DNA of 23,239 nt from an uncultured bacterium (GCA_905214325.1 CAJMLT010000024.1:1-23239); one strand, 5' to 3'; positions 1 to 7,497 are shown, counted from the first letter of the stretch. Numbers and translations: made by a program. Notes: generated by a model from the letters alone, not told the origin.

Positions 1-161
1 AGCAGCAACAGACGGACTTCCCGTGGTGGCTGCTGGTCGTGGGGCTGGTTGTGGGGCTGATCGCAGGAGGCTTAATCGTGTGGGCTATGTTGAAGAGGCG
101 TTATGCCGAAAGTCAGGTGTCCGGATCTGACGTACAGAGTATGGATGCGTACCGCGAATGA
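1..161 (+). CDS. C-terminal end of an unknown membrane protein (5' end outside window)
   Basis: The frame starting at base 3 is open from the left edge and ends in TGA at 159-161, giving the last 52 residues of a protein. Visible parts are a Gln-rich start, one strongly hydrophobic segment beginning PWWLLVVGLVVGL (about residues 8-29), then a basic KRRY patch and a short polar tail. This looks like a C-terminal membrane anchor with a cytoplasmic tail. There is no LPXTG-type motif before it. The family cannot be named from this fragment. The hairpin terminator about 85 bp downstream supports this being the end of a transcription unit. Confidence 0.6.
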   Translation, partial: QQQTDFPWWLLVVGLVVGLIAGGLIVWAMLKRRYAESQVSGSDVQSMDAYRE

Positions 162-244
162 CGATGTGATAGCTTGGAAAAAGACAGCCAGATGATCCGC
201 TACTGAATCATGGTTCGTTGCGGAAGCGTCGAAAGGACACATGG

Positions 245-275
245 CGGGAGACTCTTCGAGGTCTCCCGTTTCGTT
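245..275 (+). terminator. Rho-independent terminator-like hairpin
   Basis: A perfect 8-bp stem CGGGAGAC / GTCTCCCG (245-252 with 261-268) closes an 8-nt loop and is followed by a short T-rich stretch (TTTCGTT). It lies between the truncated membrane gene and the -10-like box at 311, so it most likely ends the upstream unit. The T tract is short, so efficiency is uncertain. Confidence 0.6.
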
Positions 276-310
276 ACCCTAGAGTTTCCTTTCCGTCTGC
301 GACCTTGCCC

Positions 311-316
311 TATAAT
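311..316 (+). promoter_or_regulatory. Candidate -10 box for the PH-domain pair
   Basis: A consensus TATAAT lies 75 bp upstream of the first PH-domain gene and downstream of a terminator. No good -35 hexamer is visible at 16-18 bp spacing, so only the -10 element is called. Transcription would begin near 323. Confidence 0.4.
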
Positions 317-390
317 GAAGTAATGTAATGCTCATGATGGGGGTTTCGGAAATCGCCCGTCTGTCCGTTCACCACTAAGAAAGTTGGCGC

Positions 391-885
391 ATGAAAGAAT
401 TACCCCAGTACAAACTCGATCCGAAAATCAAGGCGGTTTGGCGCATCAGTGACGCCATTATGCTGACCATCGTGTTCTTCTGTATTTTCCTCGTGGGAGG
501 CATCGCGTGGTTGGTCGAACCGACGACCCATGGTTGGTCGGGCCCCTATTGCCTTATCTGCCTCATTGTGTACGTGGCATGCATGATCGGGTTCATGGCG
601 GTGGTGTCCCCTTTGCGTTATATACGTTGGCGCTACGAGATGTCGAAAGATTATCTTGATATAGCGAACGGTATCATTTGGCGCAAACGTACGATGGTCC
701 CTTTCATCCGTGTACAGAACACCGACACTAAGCAGGGCCCCATCCTACGCGCGTTCGGGCTTGCCTCGGTCACGGTTTCCACGGCGGCGGGATCCATGGA
801 AATCCCCGGCCTCCGCGCGGACGAAGCTGAAGAAGTGCGCGATAAAGCCGCCGAATTGGCCCGTCTGGCGAAGGAAGATGTCTAA
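391..885 (+). CDS. PH domain-containing membrane protein, YdbS-like (bPH_2/DUF304)
   Basis: This 164-residue protein has two N-terminal transmembrane segments (about 22-42 and 53-73), then a bacterial PH domain (about 83-150). The domain carries the family pattern: a YEMSKDYLDI strand, a V-P-F-I-R-V-Q-N element and a LRAFGLASVTVST strand. The size and the pairing with a longer multi-PH neighbour match the Bacillus YdbS/YdbT arrangement, whose molecular role is poorly defined (envelope stress or bacteriocin tolerance has been proposed). The ATG at 391 has a purine-rich AAGAAAG seven bases upstream. The 3' end carries the ribosome-binding site of the next gene, so the two are likely translationally coupled and may act as one membrane complex. 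Confidence 0.85.
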   Translation: MKELPQYKLDPKIKAVWRISDAIMLTIVFFCIFLVGGIAWLVEPTTHGWSGPYCLICLIVYVACMIGFMAVVSPLRYIRWRYEMSKDYLDIANGIIWRKRTMVPFIRVQNTDTKQGPILRAFGLASVTVSTAAGSMEIPGLRADEAEEVRDKAAELARLAKEDV

Positions 886-886
886 G

Positions 887-2734
887 ATGGGACAACCTGA
901 AAAGCACAAGTTACATCATAGTTATATCTGGCTGGGATCCTTTGCCCCTGCGCCCTATATCTTCATCGCCTGTTTGATATCGTTCGGTCCTTCGGCGGAA
1001 AAAATAATCGAATCGGTAGGGTTTCTCCATGTGATGAGCCCGGTTTTGCTTACGATATTGGCCAGTTTGCTGTTCACGGTGTTGGTGAGCCTGATCGTTC
1101 TCGTGTTCCAAGCATGGGGATACCGTTATATCTGGTACGAATTCGATCCGACGGAGTTCACCTATTATTCGGGCATCTTCAGCAAGAGGCGCAATCACGT
1201 TCCCTATCAGCGTGTCCAGTCGGTCAATCAGAAGGCATCCCTGATCCAGCGCCTGTTGGGCGTTTGCAGCGTGGCCATCGAAACCGCAGGTGGTGCCAAC
1301 AACAAGGCGATCACGATCCGTTATGTTGAAAAGTCTGCCGCCGAAACCCTTCGGCGGGAATTGTTTTTGCGCAAGCAGCTCATGGCAAGCGGTCTTTCGC
1401 CCGAGGAAGCGCAGGAGAAGCTCCGTGACATGCACGCCGCCTCGGCGGCCGCGCGCTCCATGGACCCCACGGCGGCGCCTGTCGCTCCTTGGGATCTGGA
1501 AAGGCAGGCGCAAGCCGGGCGCGCCGGTGTCGGTGCCGCTCAGGCGTCCAACATCTTGGATATTCCCGCAGAAGCAGCGGATGATATCCGGGGTATTTTC
1601 GGTGGGGAAGAGGTCGACACGGGGCAAACCACCTACGAGTATGGCTTGTCCAACAAGGAACTGGCTCTCTCCGCCGTTTCGGGTAAGTCGTCGGTTTTCC
1701 TTGCGCTCGTGGGTGCTCTCTATGCTCTCTCTTCCGCCGTTTCGATGGCTTTCGATGCCGACATCATCTCCCGTTCCGCCGTCAATGCTACGGTGAGCGG
1801 GCTTGCCACCTCCGCCTCGCCCGCCGCGATCGCCCTGATCGCGTCGATGGTCGTGGGTGGTTTGGTGGTCATCTGGGTGCTTATGGTGTTGGGTACCTGC
1901 ATTTCCTACGGTGGCTTCAAGGCCCGCCGCCGCGGCAATCGTATCGAAGTGGAGTACGGCATAATCAACCATACATTCAACGGAATGGACATCGATCGTA
2001 TCCAATCCGTCGAAATCCGTCAGTCGCTTTTCCAGCGATTCATCGGATACTGCTCCCTTTCCTACGGTCGTATTGCCGCGGCCGCCGAAGATGGGTCGGG
2101 CAACGAAAACCCCTCCCTCGGTCAGGAGCGCATGGTCGTTCATCCCTTCTGCCGCGTAAGCGATGTCTACGAGGTGGTGCGGGGGTTGACCCCCGAACAC
2201 GCTTCGCTGCCGGAATGCGATCGTCCGATCGCCCGTTGTGCGCTGCGCCGCGCGCTTATCCGTCGCGTTATCTGGCAGGGCATGGGTTTTTGGTTGGCGC
2301 TGTGCATAACCGCCGCATGGGTCATCATGGAACTTACTTCACCGGGTGTTGGAGCTATCGGTTACGTGGATCATCGGACCATGATCGCAAACTATCTGTT
2401 CTTCGCCCAATACGCGTATATCGCCGCTGTGCTGATCGCCGTTTTCGAGGGAATCGCCGCGGTGTTGTGGTATCGCCGTTCTGCTTTCGGTTTCGATCGT
2501 GATTACGTGGTCATCACCAATGCCGGCTACTCCGTGGCGACGGTGTTCGTTCCCCGTAAAAAGTTGCAGATGAGCAACGTGCGAACCAATCCGTTTCAGC
2601 GACACTCCCGCGTTGCCACCATCAATGCGGTCACTGCGGCGGGTGTCGGTGGAAAGAAGGAGCGCCTCATCGATGTCTCCCGTGACGATGCCATCGCTTG
2701 GATGCAATGGAGTATTCCGGGCGGCAATCGATAG
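887..2734 (+). CDS. Multi-PH-domain membrane protein, YdbT-like
   Basis: This is a 615-residue integral membrane protein. Three bPH_2-type units are visible, at about 83-150 (VPYQRVQSVNQ), 350-425 (MDIDRIQSVEIRQ) and 535-600 (VPRKKLQMSNVRTNPFQR). They are separated by pairs of transmembrane helices at about 16-36/49-76, 268-288/313-340 and 463-482/502-528. A soluble, Ala-rich, charged linker (about 160-262) separates the first unit from the second. The start is taken as the ATG at 887, which has AAGGAA (871-876) ten bases upstream. The ATG at 878 would also be in frame but would leave almost no spacer. The gene begins one base after the upstream stop, so the two form a tight bicistron. The function is unknown beyond the family assignment. 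Confidence 0.85.
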   Translation: MGQPEKHKLHHSYIWLGSFAPAPYIFIACLISFGPSAEKIIESVGFLHVMSPVLLTILASLLFTVLVSLIVLVFQAWGYRYIWYEFDPTEFTYYSGIFSKRRNHVPYQRVQSVNQKASLIQRLLGVCSVAIETAGGANNKAITIRYVEKSAAETLRRELFLRKQLMASGLSPEEAQEKLRDMHAASAAARSMDPTAAPVAPWDLERQAQAGRAGVGAAQASNILDIPAEAADDIRGIFGGEEVDTGQTTYEYGLSNKELALSAVSGKSSVFLALVGALYALSSAVSMAFDADIISRSAVNATVSGLATSASPAAIALIASMVVGGLVVIWVLMVLGTCISYGGFKARRRGNRIEVEYGIINHTFNGMDIDRIQSVEIRQSLFQRFIGYCSLSYGRIAAAAEDGSGNENPSLGQERMVVHPFCRVSDVYEVVRGLTPEHASLPECDRPIARCALRRALIRRVIWQGMGFWLALCITAAWVIMELTSPGVGAIGYVDHRTMIANYLFFAQYAYIAAVLIAVFEGIAAVLWYRRSAFGFDRDYVVITNAGYSVATVFVPRKKLQMSNVRTNPFQRHSRVATINAVTAAGVGGKKERLIDVSRDDAIAWMQWSIPGGNR

Positions 2735-2788
2735 GGCATCGTCGAGCAGGCGGCTTTTCGACCGAGTCCATCGCAGGCGATATCCGAT

Positions 2789-2816
2789 CGTCGATGCGCC
2801 ATCGACGCGCTATAAT
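2789..2816 (+). promoter_or_regulatory. Candidate promoter with inverted repeat before the hemolysin III-like gene
   Basis: A consensus TATAAT at 2811-2816 lies 39 bp upstream of the ATG. Immediately before it is a perfect inverted repeat, CGTCGATG-CGC-CATCGACG (2789-2807), which covers the position where the -35 box should be. No recognisable -35 hexamer is present. The repeat could be an operator or activator site, or a terminator stem for the preceding gene, although no T tract follows it. Confidence 0.4.
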
Positions 2817-2854
2817 GTCGATGGCTTGCAATCGGCGATGAGGGGGGTCTCTTT

Positions 2855-3643
2855 ATGGTGAGCGCGACAAAAGGGGGATCTGTGGGTAGCCCGAACAAGA
2901 AGAACAACCACGAATGGGTTCCCGCCCAATTCAAACCCGAGCCGCTTCAGCATGTGAGAAACTCGCAGGAGATGGCCACCACGCTCGCCAATGAGGAGAA
3001 CAGGAAGAAGTCCGTCCGCGAATACTCCATTCGTGAAGAGGTCTTCAATTCCGTCACCCATGGTCTCGGTGCGGCATTGGCCATCGCCGCCATTCCTTTG
3101 TGTACGGTGGTCGCCGTCGGTGATGGCGGCGGGCTGACTTTGGCCGCTGCGCTCATCTACAGCATATTCATGTTTTTGGAATACACCATGTCGACGCTCT
3201 ATCATGCCATTCAGGCCGATGGCGCCAAACGGGTATTCAAGGTTCTCGATCACAGCTTCATCTATCTGTTCATAGCCGCAACGTATACCCCCTATTGTTT
3301 GGTTACGTTGGCGGGGGGCCACGGGGTGGCGCTGTGTATATTCGTGTGGGCCGTCGCCCTCATCGGCGTTGCGGCGGAAGCCTTCTGGGTGTTCCGTCCC
3401 CGCTGGATATCGGCGGTGCTCTATCTTTTGTTGGGCTGGTCGATCATCGCTTTCATTCCCGAATTGTATGCGCTTCTGGATCCGGCGGGATTCTGGCTGC
3501 TTCTGGCCGGCGGGCTCTGTTATTCGGTTGGCTGTATCTTCTATGTGCTGAAGAAGGTTCCCTACATGCATTCCCTGTTCCATCTGTGGGTGCTGGCCGG
3601 GTCCATCTGTCATTTCTTCTCCATCATCCTGTTCGTTTTGTAG
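2855..3643 (+). CDS. Hemolysin III / PAQR-family seven-TM membrane protein
   Basis: This 262-residue protein has a polar N-terminal extension of about 60 residues followed by seven hydrophobic segments. Family marks are EEVFNSVTHG (about 61-70), a STLYH motif with H117, the D132-H133 pair, and C-terminal H239, H243 and H253. In PAQR proteins such residues form a membrane-buried metal site. Bacterial members (TIGR01065, YqfA-like) are named for a reported hemolysin, but their real function is usually unknown. The ATG at 2855 is preceded by AGGGGG at an 8-base spacing. An in-frame GTG at 2882 after another G-rich patch is an alternative that would shorten the extension. The gene appears to be monocistronic. 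Confidence 0.87.
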   Translation: MVSATKGGSVGSPNKKNNHEWVPAQFKPEPLQHVRNSQEMATTLANEENRKKSVREYSIREEVFNSVTHGLGAALAIAAIPLCTVVAVGDGGGLTLAAALIYSIFMFLEYTMSTLYHAIQADGAKRVFKVLDHSFIYLFIAATYTPYCLVTLAGGHGVALCIFVWAVALIGVAAEAFWVFRPRWISAVLYLLLGWSIIAFIPELYALLDPAGFWLLLAGGLCYSVGCIFYVLKKVPYMHSLFHLWVLAGSICHFFSIILFVL

Positions 3644-4045
3644 GGTTGTCGCTCCTCCCGGCATGTAGGTGATCGCCCCATATCGACCGTCATCCCACGC
3701 GTTCTACGGGGAGCCGCTTTTGGACGGGAGCTCCGTTGCTACCGCAGGCGCCCCGCCATCCCGCGCGTTTTGCAGAGAACTGTTTTCCGGGCACAGCACA
3801 TTCGTCGTTGCCGTACGGTGGACGAAGGGTTTATCCGGGTATTGTTGCGATGCTCATGTTCCTTCGGTGTCTCCTTTGTCCCTCTTTGCAAACTTTGGGA
3901 AACGGTTGCCTAACGAAATCATCTTCTGTTGCTTTCGGGGTGTTTAATGGTGCTGTCTTACTATCGATCGCCATCGGTTTCGTATCCCGTCGTGTCGTTT
4001 GCCTTTCGGGTTGCGAGAGTGAAGAAGTAAGGAGTGCGCGCCGAC
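3644..4045. other. Gene-free interval of about 400 bp
   Basis: No convincing gene is seen on either strand. The short open frames here have unnatural composition and no ribosome-binding sites. An imperfect G+C-rich hairpin around 3703-3737 (ACGG..AGC with GCTCCGT, two-base bulge) could help to end the hemolysin III transcript, but it lacks a T tract. A promoter for the PspC gene is expected here, but no clear -35/-10 pair was found. Confidence 0.4.
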
Positions 4046-4918
4046 GTGCCTTCACCGGAAAAAGAACTCATGCGTGGCCCCCGGGTTATCGGGGGGGTCT
4101 GTTCGGGTATAGCCGAATACTTCGACGTGGATGCCGTTCTCGTTCGTGTGACCGCCATCGTGCTGGCGCTTCTTTCCACCGGTCTTGTGGTCATTCCCTA
4201 TATCGCCCTTTGGGTGATTCTGCCTTCGCCTTCATCCGATTTCACTCCGGTGGACGTCGATCCCGTTTCCGTATCCTCCGAACGCTATAACCATGTGGTC
4301 GATTCCCATGATCGCCGATCCGCCCCGCAGGGGTCTTCATACGGTGTATACGCCGGAGCGGGACATATCCCGCCCCAGCCTCCCGTCGGGGGGAGCGAAC
4401 AGGCGGGGCCGCAACCCCGACCCTGTATGTATTCGCAGCCCACTCCCGTTGCGGCGGAAAAACCGGATCGGAAGACTTCGTCCTATCTGCTTCCCGGCAT
4501 TTTGTTTTTGGGGTTATCCGTATTGTTTTTCGCTTGCGCCAAGGTCTTGACGTTCATCACTCCCGTGGCCAGCGTTGCCCAGTTCTTCCCCTTCATCTTC
4601 GTGGTGTGCGGTATCACCTTGATGGTCTGTCCCTTCAAACGCAGTTCCCTCGTTCCCCGTATTTGCGTTCTCCTGTTCTGCTTGGAGCTTTGCGTGCTTT
4701 TTCTTTCCTATAGCACGGGCGTGGTCCATGTCGAAGATATGGCATCGTTGGGGGACCTCACTATTTTGCTCTGGTTCGCTTTGGGGTGCTTGAGTGTTGC
4801 GGCTCTGGTCTTCTGCGATGATCGTCTCTCTCTTGCGGTCGTTGTCTTGTTTGCGATCGTTTTGTTGTTGAGTTTTGGGGAAATGGGTATTTTCGAACGT
4901 GTTTTAGAGAGATTTTGA
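4046..4918 (+). CDS. PspC domain-containing multi-TM membrane protein
   Basis: The 290-residue product opens with a PspC domain (about 6-60): KELMRGPRVIGGVCSGIAEY, then a D-x-D-x-x-L-V-R element and a hydrophobic helix ending in WVILP. A Pro/Gly/Ser/Gln-rich linker of about 85 residues follows, then about five transmembrane helices (residues roughly 149-278). PspC-domain proteins sense or respond to envelope stress. In Gram-positives the domain is often fused to further membrane segments, as here. The start is the GTG at 4046, with AAGGAG (4029-4034) eleven bases upstream. The GTG at 4034 overlaps that Shine-Dalgarno itself, so it is less likely. A seven-G run (4091-4097) lies inside the PspC domain. 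No partner two-component genes are adjacent. Confidence 0.82.
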   Translation: MPSPEKELMRGPRVIGGVCSGIAEYFDVDAVLVRVTAIVLALLSTGLVVIPYIALWVILPSPSSDFTPVDVDPVSVSSERYNHVVDSHDRRSAPQGSSYGVYAGAGHIPPQPPVGGSEQAGPQPRPCMYSQPTPVAAEKPDRKTSSYLLPGILFLGLSVLFFACAKVLTFITPVASVAQFFPFIFVVCGITLMVCPFKRSSLVPRICVLLFCLELCVLFLSYSTGVVHVEDMASLGDLTILLWFALGCLSVAALVFCDDRLSLAVVVLFAIVLLLSFGEMGIFERVLERF

Positions 4919-4962
4919 TCATTTTTCCATAATGTTGAAACCCTGTGGTCTACCTCGGGTTT

Positions 4963-4972
4963 GTTAAAACGC
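4963..4972 (+). repeat. Direct repeat copy 1, GTTAAAACGC
   Basis: This exact 10-bp sequence recurs at 5068-5077, 105 bp downstream. The two copies flank the promoter of the DPBB-protein gene, this one at about -100 and the other at about +4. The spacing is close to ten helical turns, so paired operator sites are possible. Confidence 0.5.
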
Positions 4973-5029
4973 CCGTTTACATTTTCGGGAAAAAGGGCGT
5001 ATCGGGCGCCGCTCGCGGGCCGTTTCGAT

Positions 5030-5058
5030 TTGGCTTTTGGTAGGGGGCAAGCTATAAT
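5030..5058 (+). promoter_or_regulatory. Sigma-A-type promoter for the DPBB wall protein
   Basis: TTGGCT (5030-5035) and a consensus TATAAT (5053-5058) are separated by 17 bp, the optimal spacing. Transcription should start near 5065, giving a leader of about 120 nt. This is one of the two best promoters in the window. Confidence 0.7.
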
Positions 5059-5067
5059 CGTCGGTAC

Positions 5068-5077
5068 GTTAAAACGC
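5068..5077 (+). repeat. Direct repeat copy 2, GTTAAAACGC
   Basis: This is the second exact copy of the 10-mer at 4963-4972. It lies just downstream of the predicted transcription start (about +4 to +13), a position where a bound protein would block initiation or promoter escape. Confidence 0.5.
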
Positions 5078-5130
5078 AGATTTTGACGAGCAGTATCTTT
5101 TACCTAAACACACCACACTGCGAATAAACA

Positions 5131-5165
5131 GATCGAAAGGCTCTTTCGAGCCTCGGGTTTCGATC
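5131..5165 (+). promoter_or_regulatory. Leader hairpin upstream of the DPBB gene
   Basis: GATCGAAA-GGCTC, loop TTTC, GAGCC, a 5-nt bulge TCGGG, and TTTCGATC form 13 base pairs. The hairpin ends ten bases before the GGAGGA Shine-Dalgarno (5175-5180). No T tract follows, so an RNA-stability or translation-control element is more likely than a terminator. It matches no riboswitch class I can recognise. Confidence 0.45.
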
Positions 5166-5183
5166 GCGTTCGTTGGAGGATAT

Positions 5184-5939
5184 TTGGCGTTTGCCAATGC
5201 ACATAAAAGAAAACGCGGCATCTCTCTCAAGTCCGTTGTCGCGTTGCTCATAGTCGTCGCTCTTTGTTGTTCCCTTACCTTGGTTGCGGTCAACCAGGCG
5301 CAGGGTTCCGGTGAGGTGGACTCTTCCACGATCGGCGTCGGCACCAATCAGGCCACGTCTGATTCCGATAGGCTCTCCGCCGCTCATCGCATCAGCGGTT
5401 CTTCTGCGCAACAGGTCTCGGGGGTTCCCTCCGAAGCATCCGATCCCACGGATGCCGCTCAGCGTTCCATTACGGTTAAGGATCCCGATCCCGTCGTCGT
5501 TCCCGTCGCCGTCGATTACAGCAATGCTCTCGCGGTCGAAAAGGCCAAGGAAGTATGTACGCTCGATCCGTTGCCTACGGCTCCTCGCATCGCACCCAAC
5601 GTCGATGACGGTTCCTGGTCGAGCGGCGTCGCTTCGGCCTATGCGATCGCATCGAATGATGACGGAAAAGGCAATTTCGGTGTCTCCACCACCGCTTCCG
5701 GTATCAGCCTGCATGGTGGTTCCGTGACGGTTGCCGTTCCGGCGAGCCAGTCATATCTTTTGGGTAGCATCGTCGAAATCTGCTACGACGGCAAGGTGGT
5801 TATCGCCACGGTCACCGATACGGGTGGGTTCGCGAAATACGGTCGCGTTCTCGATCTTGCTCCCGGCGTGTATCAGGCATTGGGCGCCTCTTCCTACAGC
5901 GACTGGGGTACGCGTACGGTCTACTACCGCTTCCTGTAG
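5184..5939 (+). CDS. Secreted or anchored double-psi beta-barrel (RlpA/3D-like) cell-wall protein
   Basis: The 251-residue product has a basic N-terminus (HKRKRGISLK) and one hydrophobic helix (about 16-38), acting as signal peptide or anchor. A Ser/Thr/Asp-rich linker of about 105 residues follows, then a C-terminal barrel (about 147-251). The barrel shows SSGVASAYA, TASG, SYLLGSIVEI, VTDTGG with D212, and RVLDLAPGVY with D224. It ends in a strand resembling the G-R-R-T-V-x-V-Y ends of 3D domains. Such domains occur in lytic transglycosylases and resuscitation-type wall enzymes, so peptidoglycan remodelling outside the membrane is the likely role. Catalysis itself is not proven. The start is TTG at 5184 behind GGAGGA; no better in-frame start exists. 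The gene is monocistronic, flanked by its own promoter and a terminator. Confidence 0.78.
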   Translation: MAFANAHKRKRGISLKSVVALLIVVALCCSLTLVAVNQAQGSGEVDSSTIGVGTNQATSDSDRLSAAHRISGSSAQQVSGVPSEASDPTDAAQRSITVKDPDPVVVPVAVDYSNALAVEKAKEVCTLDPLPTAPRIAPNVDDGSWSSGVASAYAIASNDDGKGNFGVSTTASGISLHGGSVTVAVPASQSYLLGSIVEICYDGKVVIATVTDTGGFAKYGRVLDLAPGVYQALGASSYSDWGTRTVYYRFL

Positions 5940-5976
5940 CTTCATCTCCAAGCGTGACGTCTCGAATTTTCTCCAC

Positions 5977-6006
5977 GGCTCCATTCTCGGGGCCTTTCTT
6001 TTCCTT
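5977..6006 (+). terminator. Rho-independent terminator after the DPBB gene
   Basis: GGCTCC (5977-5982) pairs with GGGGCC (5989-5994), with one G-U pair, around a 6-nt loop. The stem is followed directly by TTTCTTTTCCTT. It lies 38 bp past the stop codon and is the clearest intrinsic terminator in the window. Confidence 0.75.
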
Positions 6007-6028
6007 GTGCGGATAGGCGTGTTTCCGT

Positions 6029-6043
6029 CTTATCGGTGATAAG
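6029..6043 (+). promoter_or_regulatory. Inverted repeat CTTATC-GGT-GATAAG upstream of the TrkA pair
   Basis: Perfect 6-bp arms flank a 3-base centre, located between the upstream terminator and a TATACT -10-like box at 6080-6085. The expected -35 position (around 6057) holds no good hexamer. The repeat may be an operator or a second weak hairpin; the sequence does not decide. Confidence 0.3.
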
Positions 6044-6111
6044 TGTTTCCCCTCGTATCGGCTTATGGGGTGGGAGCGCTATACTGATAACGGAATGAGA
6101 GGAGGGCGAAT

Positions 6112-6771
6112 ATGAGCAACATTATCGTGGTCGGATGTGGCCGCGTCGGGTCTCGGCTCGCAATGATGCTTTCCAGCTATGACAACAACGTCTGCGTCAT
6201 CGATAAGAACCCCGATGCCTTTGCGGTTCTCGGTCGTGATTTCAACGGTTCCACCTTCACCGGTGTCGGCTACGACGAAGAATTGCTCGTGAAAGCGGGT
6301 GTGGAGGACTGCGATTTCGTCGCAGCGGTCACGCAAAGCGACAATGCGAATCTCATGGTCGTTGAAATAGTCCGTCGTCTCTACAACGTTCCCAATGCCG
6401 TCGCTCGTCTCTACAACACCAGCCATGAACGCGCGTATTTGCAGCTGGGTATCGACTATGTGTGCGGCACCGCTTTGGTCGCCGAAGAGATATTCTCGAA
6501 GATCACTTCGGGTATCGGTGACCACGTTTCCACCTTCGGGGAATTCGAAATCGTGCAGTTCGCCCTCGACCTGTCTTCGACGTCGGGCGAATCCATCAAG
6601 GTCAGCGATCTGGAAAAGAAGCACAGCGTACGCATCTGTGCTTTCGAACGCGCCGACGGTGCCATCAGCTCAATTCCCTCTTCGAGCAGCGTTCTCTATC
6701 ATGGAGACGCGGTTCTCGCCGTGGTGCGTCACGATATGATTCAGTCTCTGTCGAAATATATGCAGAATTAG
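6112..6771 (+). CDS. trkA: TrkA-family potassium uptake regulator (RCK protein), copy 1
   Basis: The 219-residue protein has an N-terminal RCK/Rossmann domain with G8-C-G10-R-V-G13 and D31 at the end of the second strand (VCVIDKN), as in NAD(H)-binding TrkA proteins. A C-terminal RCK_C-like domain follows (about 135-215). TrkA subunits sit on the cytoplasmic face of Trk/Ktr potassium transporters and gate them in response to nucleotides. The ATG at 6112 has a strong AGAGGAGGG about five bases upstream. It is followed nine bases later by a second TrkA gene, so they form one operon. No TrkH/KtrB-type pore gene is in the window, so the partner is encoded elsewhere. Confidence 0.92.
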   Translation: MSNIIVVGCGRVGSRLAMMLSSYDNNVCVIDKNPDAFAVLGRDFNGSTFTGVGYDEELLVKAGVEDCDFVAAVTQSDNANLMVVEIVRRLYNVPNAVARLYNTSHERAYLQLGIDYVCGTALVAEEIFSKITSGIGDHVSTFGEFEIVQFALDLSSTSGESIKVSDLEKKHSVRICAFERADGAISSIPSSSSVLYHGDAVLAVVRHDMIQSLSKYMQN

Positions 6772-6780
6772 AGGCCCCTT

Positions 6781-7452
6781 ATGTATATCGTTATCACCGG
6801 CGGTGGAAAAATCGGAGAATACCTCGCAGGAACGCTTCTTCAGGAAGACAATCAGGTGTCCATCATCGAAGAGGACGAACGTGTTGCCCGCCATCTTTCC
6901 GAAACCCTCCCCGGTTCCCTTCTGGTGATCTGCGGGGACGGGTGCGAAGTGAAGTGTCAGGAAGATGCGGGCGTGCCGCAGGCGGACATTTTCGTTTCCA
7001 CGACCGGTCAGGATGAGGACAATCTGGCTTCATGCGAAATCGCCAGCCGCGTGTTCAACGTGCCCCGCTGCATCGCGCGCGTCAACAGTCCCAAGAATCT
7101 GAGGATCTTCCGTCGTCTCGGTATCGAGAGCATTTCCTCAACGGCGCTCATTGCCCGCATGATTCAGGAAGAAGCCATGATGGGATCCATGAGTGTGGCC
7201 GTTGCCATGACCAACGATCAGGTCGGCCTCATCGATGTTGTGGTTCCCCGCATGCGCAATCACGACAATACCGAAGGCCTGCGCGCGCTCGATATCGAAT
7301 TCGACGACGGTATCCGCCTCGTCGCCGTATCCCGCAACGATGACATCGAAGTGGTGGGAAGCGAAACGCGGATATTTCCCGGTAATCAACTCATCGTCGC
7401 GGCGGATACCGACATGCTCGGCCGTGCGCGTGAGATAATCAGGTCTTTGTAG
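6781..7452 (+). CDS. trkA: TrkA-family potassium uptake regulator (RCK protein), copy 2
   Basis: The 223-residue protein shows G7-G-G9-K-I-G12 and E30 (SIIEED) in the RCK_N domain, with RCK_C from about residue 135. It differs clearly from its upstream neighbour in sequence, for example E30 against D31 at the nucleotide-ribose position, so this is an old paralogue pair rather than a recent duplication. Tandem short TrkA genes also occur in mycobacteria (ceoB/ceoC), where the two proteins are thought to work together on one transporter. Only nine bases separate it from copy 1. purB starts 45 bp downstream with no visible terminator, so read-through into purB is likely. Confidence 0.92.
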   Translation: MYIVITGGGKIGEYLAGTLLQEDNQVSIIEEDERVARHLSETLPGSLLVICGDGCEVKCQEDAGVPQADIFVSTTGQDEDNLASCEIASRVFNVPRCIARVNSPKNLRIFRRLGIESISSTALIARMIQEEAMMGSMSVAVAMTNDQVGLIDVVVPRMRNHDNTEGLRALDIEFDDGIRLVAVSRNDDIEVVGSETRIFPGNQLIVAADTDMLGRAREIIRSL

Positions 7453-7497
7453 GATAATCACGAAACGATACACGATAAGGTAACGGAAAGGAACAGC

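Noticed and set aside
162..244. tRNA-like segment after the first gene
   Set aside because: A GGTTCG string suggested a T-loop, but no acceptor stem, D-arm or anticodon arm can be folded.
710..886. Upstream extension of the YdbT-like frame to an ATG at 710
   Set aside because: It overlaps the whole end of the first PH-domain gene in another frame and lacks a ribosome-binding site. The ATG at 887 has AAGGAA at proper spacing.
911..2200. Long minus-strand open frame opposite the YdbT-like gene
   Set aside because: It is antisense to a clear PH-domain protein. Its translation is rich in His, Arg and Gly with no family features; a shadow of high GC and codon bias. The same applies to other long antisense frames (7138-8859, 10669-12060, 15589-17811, 19969-21324).
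3669..3947. 92-codon frame in the gap before the PspC gene
   Set aside because: Cys/Ser/Phe-rich nonsense-like translation, no Shine-Dalgarno, and no recognisable domain.
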